Assembly (NCBI GenBank): GCA_001770855.1
Contig: MESE01000096.1
Coordinates: 248,001-312,000 of the forward strand
Length of the DNA stretch: 64,000 nucleotides
Reading direction: 5' to 3'
Source of the DNA: Burkholderiales bacterium RIFCSPLOWO2_02_FULL_57_36
GTDB lineage: Bacteria > Pseudomonadota > Gammaproteobacteria > Burkholderiales > Burkholderiaceae_D
The position numbers and the translations under genes were made by a program. This document shows positions 40,530 through 49,473 of this stretch, one piece after another (the stretch's first letter is position 1; each line of letters opens with the position of its first letter). The notes beneath the pieces were generated by a model. It had not been told where the DNA came from, did no database searches, and saw nothing but the letters and a program-made list of their open reading frames with translations.

Positions 40530-41588
40530 ATGAACGCTCCAGCAGATCTGCAAATTAAACTGACCTCCTTCTCCCACGGCGGCGGCTGCGGCTGCAAGAT
40601 TGCGCCCGGCGTACTGGCTGAAATCCTGAAAAAGTCGAGCGGTTTCCCGGTACCGAAGGAATTGATGGTCGGTATCGAAACTGCCGACGATGCCGCGGTC
40701 TACAAGCTCAATGACGAGCAGGCTTTGATCGCCACCACCGATTTTTTCATGCCGATCGTGGATGATCCGTACGACTTCGGCCGTATCGCGGCGACCAATG
40801 CGATCTCCGACGTGTATGCGATGGGCGGTACACCCATCATGGCGCTGGCGCTGGTCGGTATGCCGATCAACAAACTACCGGTGGAAACGATCGGTAAAAT
40901 CATCCAGGGCGGCGAATCGATTTGCGCCGAGGCCGGCATTCCGATCGCCGGCGGTCATACCATCGATTCGGTCGAGCCGATTTACGGACTGGTCGTGCTT
41001 GGCCTGGTGCATCCGTCGAAAGTCAAACGCAATGCCGATGCCAAAGCCGGCGACAAACTGATTTTAGGCAAGCCGCTGGGCGTGGGAATCCTGTCTGCCG
41101 CACTGAAAAAAAATCTGCTGGATGAGGGCGGCTATGCGGCGATGATCGAGAACACCACCAAGCTGAACAAGCCCGGCAAGGCCTTGTCTGATCTCTCCGG
41201 CGTGCATGCATTGACCGATGTGACCGGTTTCGGTTTGCTGGGCCATCTGCTGGAACTGTCGCGCGGCGCCGGCCTGACAGCCAAGTTGAACATGGCGGAC
41301 ATTCCGCTGCTGCCCGGCGTGCGCAAACTCGCAGAACTCGGTTGCATCACCGGTGCATCAGGGCGTAACTGGGATGGCTATGGCCATGATGTGGTGCTGG
41401 CGAATGCTGTCACCCCTATCGAGCAAATGCTCCTGACCGATCCTCAGACTTCGGGCGGACTGCTGGTGTCATGTGATCCGGGCAGCGTCGATGAAGTGCT
41501 GGAATTATTCCGGCGCGAAGGATTTGCGCACGCCGCAGTCATAGGCGAAATGGCGGCAGGATCAGCGAAGGTTGACGTCGCGCCTTGA
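40530..41588 (+). CDS. selD: Selenophosphate synthase (SelD/SenC)
   Basis: ATP-dependent formation of selenophosphate from selenide. 352 residues; the flexible N-terminal catalytic segment HGGGCGCKIAP has Cys20 and Lys23, matching the essential Cys and Lys of E. coli SelD, with a Cys and no selenocysteine. AIRS-type ATP-binding motifs include IETADDAAVY, TTDFFMPIVDDP and the conserved AMGGTPIMALAL. AGGA lies seven bases before the ATG. Its position directly behind senB indicates the SenC role in selenoneine synthesis; it could also serve selenocysteine or tRNA selenation elsewhere in the cell. Confidence 0.94.
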   Translation: MNAPADLQIKLTSFSHGGGCGCKIAPGVLAEILKKSSGFPVPKELMVGIETADDAAVYKLNDEQALIATTDFFMPIVDDPYDFGRIAATNAISDVYAMGGTPIMALALVGMPINKLPVETIGKIIQGGESICAEAGIPIAGGHTIDSVEPIYGLVVLGLVHPSKVKRNADAKAGDKLILGKPLGVGILSAALKKNLLDEGGYAAMIENTTKLNKPGKALSDLSGVHALTDVTGFGLLGHLLELSRGAGLTAKLNMADIPLLPGVRKLAELGCITGASGRNWDGYGHDVVLANAVTPIEQMLLTDPQTSGGLLVSCDPGSVDEVLELFRREGFAHAAVIGEMAAGSAKVDVAP

Positions 41589-41626
41589 CGGCAAGTCAAG
41601 CCAGATGTCCTCCTCCGGAGGATGTT

Positions 41627-42913
41627 TCAAATGGATCTTGCCAGCCGAATACCGCTGAACTGCCAGCGCGCCGTGGTGGGGAAAAAATTGCGATAGGTGG
41701 TGCGTGAATGACCTGCCGGCGTCACGCACGATGAGCCACGCAGTACATATTGATTGGCCATGAACTTGCCGTTGTATTCGCCAATCGCACCCGCTGCCGT
41801 CCGATAGCCCGGATACGGCGCGTAGCTGCTGCTGGTCCACTGCCAGCATGCGCCGAACAATTGCGACAAGCCTCTGGCGGAGTCCGCTTGCACCGCTTGG
41901 GGATGAATAATTTCCGCAGCCAAAACCGGTTCGTTGCCCGCGGCATGTTCCCACTCGGCCTCGGTCGGAAGACGTGCGCCGACCCAGCGCGCATAAGCGT
42001 CCGCTTCAAAAAATGACAGGTGCGTTGCAGGCCGGCACAAGTCCAGCGGCTGGCGCCCGTGCAGCGTAAACTCTTGCCACTCTGCTGAACCGCTGCTGTC
42101 GGTGCGCTGCCAGTACAGCGGCTGCACGAGCTGATTCGAACTCACCCAGTCCCAGCCCTCCGACAGCCACAGCGCCGGATCCTGATAGCCGCCGGCATCG
42201 ATAAAATCAAGGAATTCCCGATTTGTCACCAGCCGCGATGCCAGTTCGAATTTCTCCACGAACTGGCGGTGATGCGGCGTCTCGTTATCGAAACAAAATC
42301 CAGCGCCGGAATGGCCTATCTCGATGATGCCGGCATTGAATGTCCGCCATGCGAACGGCGGCTCATCCGAGCCGAGGCTGAACGCCTGTTTAGAAAAGGC
42401 GGGCTTCAGCGGATTCATCGACAGCAGATGCTTTACATCGGTCAGCATCAACTCCTGATGCTGCTGCTCATGCTGCAGACCCATTTCGATCAATGGCATG
42501 ATTTCCGCCGCCGATATGCGTTTTGAAAAAAACGGCAGCAACCGGCCCATGCGTGCATCCACGTTATGGCGATACGCGAGAATCTCGTCGAACGACGGGC
42601 GCGTCAGCAAACCGCGCTGTGCCCGCGCATGTTTTTCGCCGATGCCGTTGTAATAGGAATTGAACAGCATGCGGAACGCCGGATGATGCGGATTAAAATC
42701 CGGTTCGAAACGTTCCAGGATGAAGGTTTCGAAGAACCAGGTTGTATGCGCCAGATGCCACTTGACCGGACTGGCATCGGGCATCGATTGAACGCAACAG
42801 TCTTCTTCGGATAAAGATTCCGACAGGCTGACGGAACGTTTGCGAACCGAATTGTATTGTGCAAACAATGCATCGGCAGCGGATAAGACATTTGATAGGG
42901 TATCAATGGTCAT
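41627..42913 (-). CDS. egtB: EgtB, ergothioneine-type sulfoxide synthase
   Basis: 428 residues; N-terminal DinB_2 domain with iron ligands His56 (KWHLAHTTWFFETF), His148 and His152 (GLQHEQQHQELMLTD), and C-terminal FGE-sulfatase domain (RLPTEAEWEHAAG, ACWQWTSSSYAPYPGY, YRNFFPTTARWQFSGIRLA split across its end). It catalyses oxygen-dependent C-S bond formation on hercynine. Whether its sulfur donor is gamma-glutamylcysteine or cysteine cannot be decided from motifs here; no egtA, egtC or egtE is present in the window. It follows egtD after 187 bases and converges on selD/senC. Confidence 0.92.
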   Translation of the reverse strand: MTIDTLSNVLSAADALFAQYNSVRKRSVSLSESLSEEDCCVQSMPDASPVKWHLAHTTWFFETFILERFEPDFNPHHPAFRMLFNSYYNGIGEKHARAQRGLLTRPSFDEILAYRHNVDARMGRLLPFFSKRISAAEIMPLIEMGLQHEQQHQELMLTDVKHLLSMNPLKPAFSKQAFSLGSDEPPFAWRTFNAGIIEIGHSGAGFCFDNETPHHRQFVEKFELASRLVTNREFLDFIDAGGYQDPALWLSEGWDWVSSNQLVQPLYWQRTDSSGSAEWQEFTLHGRQPLDLCRPATHLSFFEADAYARWVGARLPTEAEWEHAAGNEPVLAAEIIHPQAVQADSARGLSQLFGACWQWTSSSYAPYPGYRTAAGAIGEYNGKFMANQYVLRGSSCVTPAGHSRTTYRNFFPTTARWQFSGIRLARSI

Positions 42914-43099
42914 TTCGCATTCTTTTCATTAGCTTGGAAAGTGCAAAGATAACGGCCGCATGAACTTCAGGTTTGGGCCAGCGCAAACAGTTGGGCATCG
43001 CTGATGCGCTATCGGATTTTTTACGGCACAAGCCTTGTTGTACTCGTTCAAAATGATTAGTCTGCCAAAACTGTGCTGCCTTACAGAAAAAATTGCCGT

Positions 43100-44062
43100 T
43101 TAGACTGCGTGTGCATGGCAAACCATGAACCATTCCTGCGGATCGGTCCATATCTGCACGTCGCCAAAACCGGCTTTTTGCAGCAGCAAAATAAACTCTC
43201 GTTGCGTATATTTGTAACTGTTTTCCGTATGAATACGTTCATCGCGCTCGAATCGCCGCTCACCGCCCTGCCAGCGTACCGTATGATTGATTTTGGCTTC
43301 GAGGTGCATTTCGATGCGGCTTGATTCAGGATTGAAAAAGCCGAGATGCTGCCAATTGCGCACATCGAAATCGGCATCCAGCAGGCGATTGAGATGGTGC
43401 AGCAGATTCAGGTTGAAACAAGCAGTCACACCCAGCGCATCATCATAAGCCGCATCGAGCGTCGCCTTGTTCTTGACAAGATCGACGCCGATCAATATTC
43501 CGCCGTCGGCACGTCCGTTTACATCACAAGCCTTGCGCAGTCTTCGCAGAAAACCTGATGCTTCCTGAGGTGTGAAATTGCCGATCGACGATCCGGGATA
43601 AAAGAACAAGCGCTTTTCCGGGCGTACTGCGTCGGGCAGGTCAAGCGTGCCGGAAAAATCCATTCCGATCGCGGTCATTTCGATTTGCGGAAACTGCTGC
43701 TGCAGGCGCGCAACGGCGTCATGCATGAAATCGACGGAGATATCGATAGGCACATACTGTCCGGGCTGCAACACCAGAAACAGGCGCGCCGCTTTTGCGC
43801 AGTTGCCGGCGCCAAGATCGATCAGCGTCGCACCGCGGCCGATCGACTGTGCAATTGCGGACGCATGGGTATCGAAAATCGCCGCTTCGGTACGCGTCGG
43901 ATAATACTCCGGCAGTTCGCAAATTGCTTCGAACAGCTTGGAGCCGAGTGCATCGTAAAGATACTTCGGTGAGGTAAAAGCATGGGGCGCGGCCAGCCCC
44001 GCGATCAATTCATCCCGGATTGCAATGACGTTTTGTTCGGTGCGCTGGATGAATTGAGCCAA
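43100..44062 (-). CDS. egtD: EgtD, histidine N-alpha-trimethyltransferase
   Basis: Trimethylates L-histidine to hercynine using SAM. 320 residues of the Methyltransf_33 type, with KYLYDALGSKLFEAICELPEYYPTR (its first half is diagnostic), LIDLGAGNCAKA as SAM motif I, FFYPGSSIGNF and ILIGVDLVKN. It starts with TTG, which immediately follows the TAA of the upstream thioredoxin-like gene; AGGA lies seven bases before the TTG. Hercynine is the shared substrate for EgtB and SenA encoded next door. Confidence 0.95.
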   Translation of the reverse strand: MAQFIQRTEQNVIAIRDELIAGLAAPHAFTSPKYLYDALGSKLFEAICELPEYYPTRTEAAIFDTHASAIAQSIGRGATLIDLGAGNCAKAARLFLVLQPGQYVPIDISVDFMHDAVARLQQQFPQIEMTAIGMDFSGTLDLPDAVRPEKRLFFYPGSSIGNFTPQEASGFLRRLRKACDVNGRADGGILIGVDLVKNKATLDAAYDDALGVTACFNLNLLHHLNRLLDADFDVRNWQHLGFFNPESSRIEMHLEAKINHTVRWQGGERRFERDERIHTENSYKYTQREFILLLQKAGFGDVQIWTDPQEWFMVCHAHAV

Positions 44063-44590
44063 TTATTTATCCTGTTTCAGTAATTTCAGAATCGGTGCCC
44101 GCATTTCCGGATGATCCCAATTTGCATCACCGACCAGTTGATAGCGCAGCAAGCCGTTTCTATCGATCAAGAAACTCGCCGGGAGAATACGCACCCGCCA
44201 CGCTTTCATTATCTCCAAATCCGCATCGCGCAAAATCATGAAATCAACAGGTATCCGCGTCAGGAACTGTTCAATGCGCGGCTTCCCTTCGCCGATGTTG
44301 ATGCCCACAATCCTGAAGCGCTGGCCGGCCAGGTGTTTTTGCAATCGATTCAACGAGGGCATTTCATCGCGGCACGGTTCGCACCAGCTGGCCCAGAAAT
44401 TCACCAGAACCACTTCGCCCTTGAACCCCGCGAGGTCAACCGTTCGATCCGCGAGGTCCGGCAAAATCAATGGTGATGGCGCTTGGCCACCGGCCGTCGA
44501 AAATGCTTTCCAACTCGATCTGGCCGATACCGGGCTGGACAGAAACAAGGCGCAGGCGGCGATCGCACAACATGACGTCCACCTGCGCAT
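44063..44590 (-). CDS. TlpA/ResA-like periplasmic thioredoxin-fold protein
   Basis: 175 residues. Signal peptide CCAIAACALFLSSPVSA, then an AhpC/TSA-Redoxin domain with the redox motif WASWCEPCRDEMP (C-x-x-C). An in-frame Met at 44641 exists, but the Met at 44590 has AGGAAA upstream and begins the signal peptide. Its stop directly abuts the egtD TTG start, so both must be translated from one mRNA. It is probably a periplasmic thiol-disulfide reductase; a link to ergothioneine or selenoneine redox chemistry is inference from position only. Confidence 0.88.
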   Translation of the reverse strand: MRRWTSCCAIAACALFLSSPVSARSSWKAFSTAGGQAPSPLILPDLADRTVDLAGFKGEVVLVNFWASWCEPCRDEMPSLNRLQKHLAGQRFRIVGINIGEGKPRIEQFLTRIPVDFMILRDADLEIMKAWRVRILPASFLIDRNGLLRYQLVGDANWDHPEMRAPILKLLKQDK

Positions 44591-44665
44591 CCGGAAATTT
44601 CCTGTGTTGCCAGCCGCGCGTCGATCGATTAATGACAACATGAATCGATCCGATTGATCCTGCGC

Positions 44666-45736
44666 TTACGCAATTTCGCGCGAAGTGATCTTGTAGGAAA
44701 AGTTATCCGGATCGAGGCTGTCCATGCGCGCAACTTTCCCGTTTTCGATCACTTCCGCATTCGGATACATGAAGAAGCCGAGCTTGCCCTTGGCCGCGTT
44801 CGGCAATTGAACGTCGTGCGCGTAATTAAGCGCCAGCCAGTTCATCTCCCACGAACCGAACAATCGCTTGCGCGCCGCCTCGACCTTTACATCGTTCAAG
44901 GGCAAGCCGCCGTTCTCTTCCAGCACGACTTTACGCACATCCGCAGGATCGACCGGCACCCAGCCGTAACCGGCAAGATAAACTTCCGCGCGACAATGTT
45001 GAGCCTTGGTAATGTCGCCGGATTTTCCCAGCGACTTGTAGCCCAGGCGTGAATCCGCCACACGAATGCCGTAGACATCGCGCGCCGGTATGCCCGCCGC
45101 GCGGGCCAGCCCGACGTATAGTGAATTCAGATCGCCGCATTTTCCGCCGAGATTCCCGGTTTCGAGCATGGCCTTGATATCGCCGACGCCGCATCCGCGC
45201 ACTTTCGGATCGCGGTGCGTATTATCGACAATCCATTCATAGATCGCACGTGATTTTTCCAGATCCGTATGTGCGCCTTTGGTGATTTCCAGTGCCGTCT
45301 TCCTGACAATGCCGTCGGTGGGCAACAATTCGGTCGGCTCAAGATATTTTTTCAGTTCGGCCTGATCGATTTTTGCATCGGAAGGCGCAGCACCCAAATC
45401 GACAGCCCGGTCACGCGTAGCGAAACGCGAAGTCAGTTCCACTACCGGCTTGGCGCCGCCCGAATATTCAGCAACCAGGATACCTGCGCCATACTTCGCG
45501 TCCTGAATGATTTTTGCGTTTGCGCCGTCCGCCGTGAAGGAACTCGCGAGTATTTTTTGATAATCGGCATTCACGGTCGGCACAGGCAGCCAGATGGTCG
45601 CCGGGCTCGCGGTATTCAATTCAACGCGGGTCGTCACTTCGAAGGTGCGCCACTTCTCTTCGGCGGCAACGCCAAACGGTGCAATCGATGTTGCGGACAA
45701 AGCAGCAGCGGTTTTCAAAAACGATCGGCGATCCAT
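44666..45736 (-). CDS. Exported transglutaminase-like cysteine peptidase-fold protein
   Basis: 356 residues. Twin-arginine signal DRRSFLKTAAALSATS, then an N-terminal beta domain and a transglutaminase-like domain with catalytic Cys in GGKCGDLNSLYVGLARAAG, His in AQHCRAEVYLAGYGW and Asp in VPVDPADVRK. GGAGAG lies shortly before the Met at 45736, better than upstream in-frame Mets out to 45820. The function of bacterial exported proteins of this type is mostly unknown (amidase, peptidase or transferase). It is separated from the tlpA-like gene by 75 bases. Confidence 0.85.
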   Translation of the reverse strand: MDRRSFLKTAAALSATSIAPFGVAAEEKWRTFEVTTRVELNTASPATIWLPVPTVNADYQKILASSFTADGANAKIIQDAKYGAGILVAEYSGGAKPVVELTSRFATRDRAVDLGAAPSDAKIDQAELKKYLEPTELLPTDGIVRKTALEITKGAHTDLEKSRAIYEWIVDNTHRDPKVRGCGVGDIKAMLETGNLGGKCGDLNSLYVGLARAAGIPARDVYGIRVADSRLGYKSLGKSGDITKAQHCRAEVYLAGYGWVPVDPADVRKVVLEENGGLPLNDVKVEAARKRLFGSWEMNWLALNYAHDVQLPNAAKGKLGFFMYPNAEVIENGKVARMDSLDPDNFSYKITSREIA

Positions 45737-45974
45737 AATTCTCTCCATTGATGACGTGACGATTCGGTGCAGCATGCCGTGATTCGGTAATTTCATCCTG
45801 CGGTGCAGCGCGACATCCACTAAACTAGCGAAGTTTAGCGCATTCCCGGAAATCTTTTTTGCGGCCGATCAGCTTCGGAAAATAGTAATACGGAGCATGT
45901 TTCCTCTTGAACGGCCGGCACTGACGATAGTTTGGGTTGCATTCCTTCCTGCCTCGATCCATCAGCGACAATGA

Positions 45975-46706
45975 ATGACAAGCACCCTGACACGCGCGAC
46001 TGACATGAAACCGGCCACAGAATTGCAACACACTGCCCCTGCCCTCGAATGCCGCGGCGTCCGCAAAGCCTATGGCAGCAAGCGCGTCGTCCTCGACCAT
46101 CTGGACTTCACCCTGGCGTCCGGCGAATATGTCGCCATCATGGGCGATTCGGGCGTCGGCAAATCGACCTTGCTCAATTTGATCGCCGGACTGGATGCGC
46201 TGGACAGCGGCGATATGCTGATCGATGGCGCGCGCATGTCCCTGCTCGATGACGATGAATCGACACGTTTGCGGCGTGAGAAGCTCGGTTTCATTTTCCA
46301 GGCGTTTCATGTCTTGCCGCACCTGACCCTGACGCAGAACATTGCGCTGCCTTTGCTGCTGAACGGACTGCCTCTGGAGCGCGCGGAGTTGATGCTCGAT
46401 GCGGTCGGCCTGCAGGGACGCGGCAACGATTTCCCGCGCCAGTTATCCGGCGGCGAGCTGCAGCGGGTGGCGATTGCCCGCGCGCTGGTGCATCGTCCGC
46501 GCCTAGTCCTGGCCGATGAACCCACAGGAAATCTCGATCCGGATACCGCTCACGACGTGCTAATGCTGTTGCGAAACGAGATCAAGACAAACGGCGCATC
46601 CGGCATCATCGTCACCCATTCGCGTGCAGCGGCGGCAACGGCTGACCGCATTCTGGTCCTAACCAAGGATGGGCTGCATCCGATGCAGGCAAATCAGCCC
46701 GGATGA
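45975..46706 (+). CDS. ABC transporter ATPase, MacB/LolD class (AttE-like)
   Basis: 243 residues with Walker [10 protein letters not shown], signature [15 protein letters not shown], Walker [13 protein letters not shown] and the H-loop Thr-His. Class and gene order match the AttE component of AttEFGH systems: ATPase, FtsX-type permease, secreted AttH. Its stop overlaps the permease start by four bases. The start may be the ATG at 46005; neither has a clear ribosome-binding site. Confidence 0.88.
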   Translation: MTSTLTRATDMKPATELQHTAPALECRGVRKAYGSKRVVLDHLDFTLASGEYVAIMGDSGVGKSTLLNLIAGLDALDSGDMLIDGARMSLLDDDESTRLRREKLGFIFQAFHVLPHLTLTQNIALPLLLNGLPLERAELMLDAVGLQGRGNDFPRQLSGGELQRVAIARALVHRPRLVLADEPTGNLDPDTAHDVLMLLRNEIKTNGASGIIVTHSRAAAATADRILVLTKDGLHPMQANQPG

Positions 46707-49237
46707 ACCGCACCCTGCCTCTCCGACACCTTCACCGCTGGTTGCTTCGCGGAGAATGGCATGCGCATCCGGTACGCACGATCGTTGCAATCGGCGCAAT
46801 TGCGCTCGGCGTCGCATTGGGATTTGCTATTCATTTGATCAACAATGCTGCATTCAATGAATTTTCCGCGGCGGTAAAAAGTCTGTCCGGATTATCCGAT
46901 CTGCAGGTGCGCGGCACGCAGCCGACATTCGATGAAGCGCTGTATCCGGCATTAGCCCGGCGCGATGGCGTCGCTCTGGCCAGTCCGGTACTGGAGATTG
47001 ATGCCGCCATCCCGGGCAAAGAGGCTGCATTGAAGATACTCGGTCTCGACGTGTTTCGCGCAGCAGCCATCGCGCCGGATTTGATCGGTATTCCGACCGA
47101 AGACAGGCCCTTCGATACACTGGCCGATGACGCCGTGTTCCTGTCTCCCGCGGCAATGGAATGGCTGAATGTCGGGCAAGGCGATTCATTGCAGTTGCGC
47201 TCTGGCACGCAGACCATTACGTTGCGGGTCGCGGGCGGCCTGGTGCGCGCCCGCGCAGGCCAGCGGATAGCCGTAATGGATATCGGCGCAGCGCAGTGGC
47301 GCTTCAATCGGGCCGGCCTATTGTCGCGCATCGAACTGAAATTGAACGAAGGGATTAACCGCGATGTATTCCGGGCCGATCTAGCAAATGAAATGCGCGG
47401 GCAACTGCTGGTGACGCAGACCGAGGACCAGGAGGCGCGCACCGCCAACATGTCGCGCGCCTATCGCGTCAATTTGAATGTGCTCGCACTGGTTGCCTTG
47501 TTCACCGGCGCGTTTCTGGTGTTTTCGACGCAAGCGCTGTCAGTCATCCGGCGGCGTCAGCAGTTTGCATTGTTGCGCGTGGTCGGAATGTCGCGCAGGC
47601 GGCTTCTGGGGCAGATCCTGATCGAGGGCGCGGTGCTGGCCGTGGCCGGTTCGCTGGCCGGCCTGGCGCTGGGATACGCATTTGCCGCCGCCGCGCTGGA
47701 GGTTTTCGGTGCCGATCTCGGCGGCGGTTATTTTCCCGGCGTAAAACCGTCGGTGCAATTCAGCCTCCCCGCAGCCCTTGTGTTTTTCATGATTGGAACG
47801 GCCGTTGCACTGTTGGGCAGCGCAAGTCCGGCGTGGGAAGCGGCGCGCGCAAAGACCGCGCCTGCACTCAAGTCCGGCAGCGAAGATGCCGCATTGTCGA
47901 AACTGGCAACACCGTGGCCTGCCCTCGCCTGCCTCGTGATCGGCGGATTGCTCACACAATTGCCGCCGGTGCTGGATTTACCGATCTTCGGCTATCTTGC
48001 AGTCGCACTATTGTTGATCGGCAGCATCGCCCTGATGCCTCGCGTTGCGGCAATCATGTTCTCGGCCGCCGCAAAATTTGCCTCCGGCGCAATTTCGACA
48101 CTGACGCTGGCCAGGCTTGCAAATGCGCCGAACCAAGCGTCGATCGCATTGGGCGGCGTGCTGTCGAGCTTCAGCCTGATGGTGGCGATGGCAATCATGG
48201 TGGCCAGTTTCCGAGAATCGGTCGACGATTGGCTGCAGCAGGTATTGGCCGCGGACCTGTACGTTCGATCGGCTGAAAGCGGCAATACCGGCGCGCTGGA
48301 TCCAAAGCAGCAACAGATGATTGCGGCGCTGCCCGGGATCGCCCGCGTGGATTTCATGCGCTACCTGCAGATAACGCTCGACCCGAGCCGCCCGAACGTC
48401 GCATTGATTGCCCGGCCGATCGAAGCTTCCGACCCCGGGCGGACTGTGCCGATTACCGGTGACGTGATCGAAGCCGGCCGGTTGCCGAACGATGCGTTTC
48501 CGATCTGGGTATCGGAGGCGATGATTGATCTATACGGCTATGAGGTCGGCAAGCGAGTGAATTTAACGATCGGCGGCAAGCAGCACGATTTTATCGTGGC
48601 TGGGATCTGGCGCGATTATGCGAGACAGTTCGGTGCGATACAAATGAATCTGGCGGACTATCGAAGGCTGTCCGGTGATGAGAATATCAATGATGCGGCG
48701 CTGAGACTGCAAGCCGGCGTCACGGTGGCGGAAATGACCGCAACGTTGAGAGCGCTGCCTTTCGGGGAGGCGCTGGCGTTTTCCGAACCGGGCGAGATTC
48801 GTGCGCTGAGCCTGCGGATTTTCGATCGCAGTTTTGCGGTGACTTATCTGCTGGAGGCGATCGCGATCATTATCGGACTGTTCGGCATCGCGGCGACGTT
48901 TTCCGCGCAAACGCTGGCAAGAGCGAAGGAGTTCGGCATGCTGCGCCATATCGGCGTGACGCGCAGGCAGATCCTGGCGATGCTGGTGGTGGAAGGCGGG
49001 ATGTTAACCGGGATTGGAATCCTGGTTGGATTTTTACTTGGGTGGTGTATCAGTTTGATTCTGGTGTTTATCGTGAATCCGCAATCGTTTCATTGGACGA
49101 TGCAGTTGCATATGCCTTGGGGCTTGCTGTTTTCGGTGGCAATGGCGTTGCTGGTGTCGGCGGCGGTGACGTCGTTGTTGGCGGGGAGATATGCGGTGTC
49201 GGGGGATGCGGTTCGGGCGGTTAGGGAGGATTGGTGA
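46703..49237 (+). CDS. ABC transporter permease with two FtsX domains (AttFG-like)
   Basis: 844 residues with TM1 near the N-terminus, a MacB-like periplasmic region, then a first FtsX domain (about 260-385), a middle membrane pair (about 405-450), a second periplasmic region, and a second FtsX domain (about 715-840). This is the layout of the YbbP/LolE-like double permeases and equals AttF plus AttG in one chain. The last 250 bases switch to G/T-rich codons (TTG, GCG, GGG) unlike the rest of the gene. GGAGG at 49225-49229 near the stop can serve a coupled downstream start. Confidence 0.87.
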   Translation: MNRTLPLRHLHRWLLRGEWHAHPVRTIVAIGAIALGVALGFAIHLINNAAFNEFSAAVKSLSGLSDLQVRGTQPTFDEALYPALARRDGVALASPVLEIDAAIPGKEAALKILGLDVFRAAAIAPDLIGIPTEDRPFDTLADDAVFLSPAAMEWLNVGQGDSLQLRSGTQTITLRVAGGLVRARAGQRIAVMDIGAAQWRFNRAGLLSRIELKLNEGINRDVFRADLANEMRGQLLVTQTEDQEARTANMSRAYRVNLNVLALVALFTGAFLVFSTQALSVIRRRQQFALLRVVGMSRRRLLGQILIEGAVLAVAGSLAGLALGYAFAAAALEVFGADLGGGYFPGVKPSVQFSLPAALVFFMIGTAVALLGSASPAWEAARAKTAPALKSGSEDAALSKLATPWPALACLVIGGLLTQLPPVLDLPIFGYLAVALLLIGSIALMPRVAAIMFSAAAKFASGAISTLTLARLANAPNQASIALGGVLSSFSLMVAMAIMVASFRESVDDWLQQVLAADLYVRSAESGNTGALDPKQQQMIAALPGIARVDFMRYLQITLDPSRPNVALIARPIEASDPGRTVPITGDVIEAGRLPNDAFPIWVSEAMIDLYGYEVGKRVNLTIGGKQHDFIVAGIWRDYARQFGAIQMNLADYRRLSGDENINDAALRLQAGVTVAEMTATLRALPFGEALAFSEPGEIRALSLRIFDRSFAVTYLLEAIAIIIGLFGIAATFSAQTLARAKEFGMLRHIGVTRRQILAMLVVEGGMLTGIGILVGFLLGWCISLILVFIVNPQSFHWTMQLHMPWGLLFSVAMALLVSAAVTSLLAGRYAVSGDAVRAVREDW

Positions 49238-49309
49238 TGGCTCTCGATGTCATGATTACTTTTATCAGGAATTTTTCCCTTTGCCTTAGTCGGTTACGGC
49301 TTCGTGGGC

Positions 49310-49440
49310 ATGTGCCGGGGGTAGCCCGGCGGCTACTCACTTTCTTTGCTTCGCCAAAGAAAGTAAGCAAAGAAAGGCGACCGCAAGACGCTGCCCTTCG
49401 GGTTCCCGATGAAGTGGCTGCACGTCAACCCCGGCTAGTG
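49310..49440. repeat. Dispersed repeat element inside the attH 5' region
   Basis: Centre is a perfect 10-bp hairpin ACTTTCTTTG (49339-49348), loop CTTCGC, CAAAGAAAGT (49355-49364), followed by a second AAGCAAAGAAAGG. It is flanked by GTAGCCCGGCGGC on one side and CGGGTTCCCGATG on the other. This pattern is known to me as a common intergenic repeat in Burkholderiales and relatives. It separates the coupled start at 49237 from the signal peptide of AttH while keeping the frame open. Confidence 0.7.
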
Positions 49441-49473
49441 CTACGCTCATTGGCAAGTAAGCAGATTATTTGT

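Noticed and set aside
40530..41588. selD taken as evidence of selenocysteine incorporation here
   Set aside because: No selA, selB or tRNA-Sec is visible and the gene is coupled to senB, so the selenoneine role is the simpler local reading.
45825..46322. 165-codon minus-strand frame overlapping the AttE-like ATPase
   Set aside because: The segment antisense to an ABC ATPase gives a familiar false protein pattern; no ribosome-binding site or family support.
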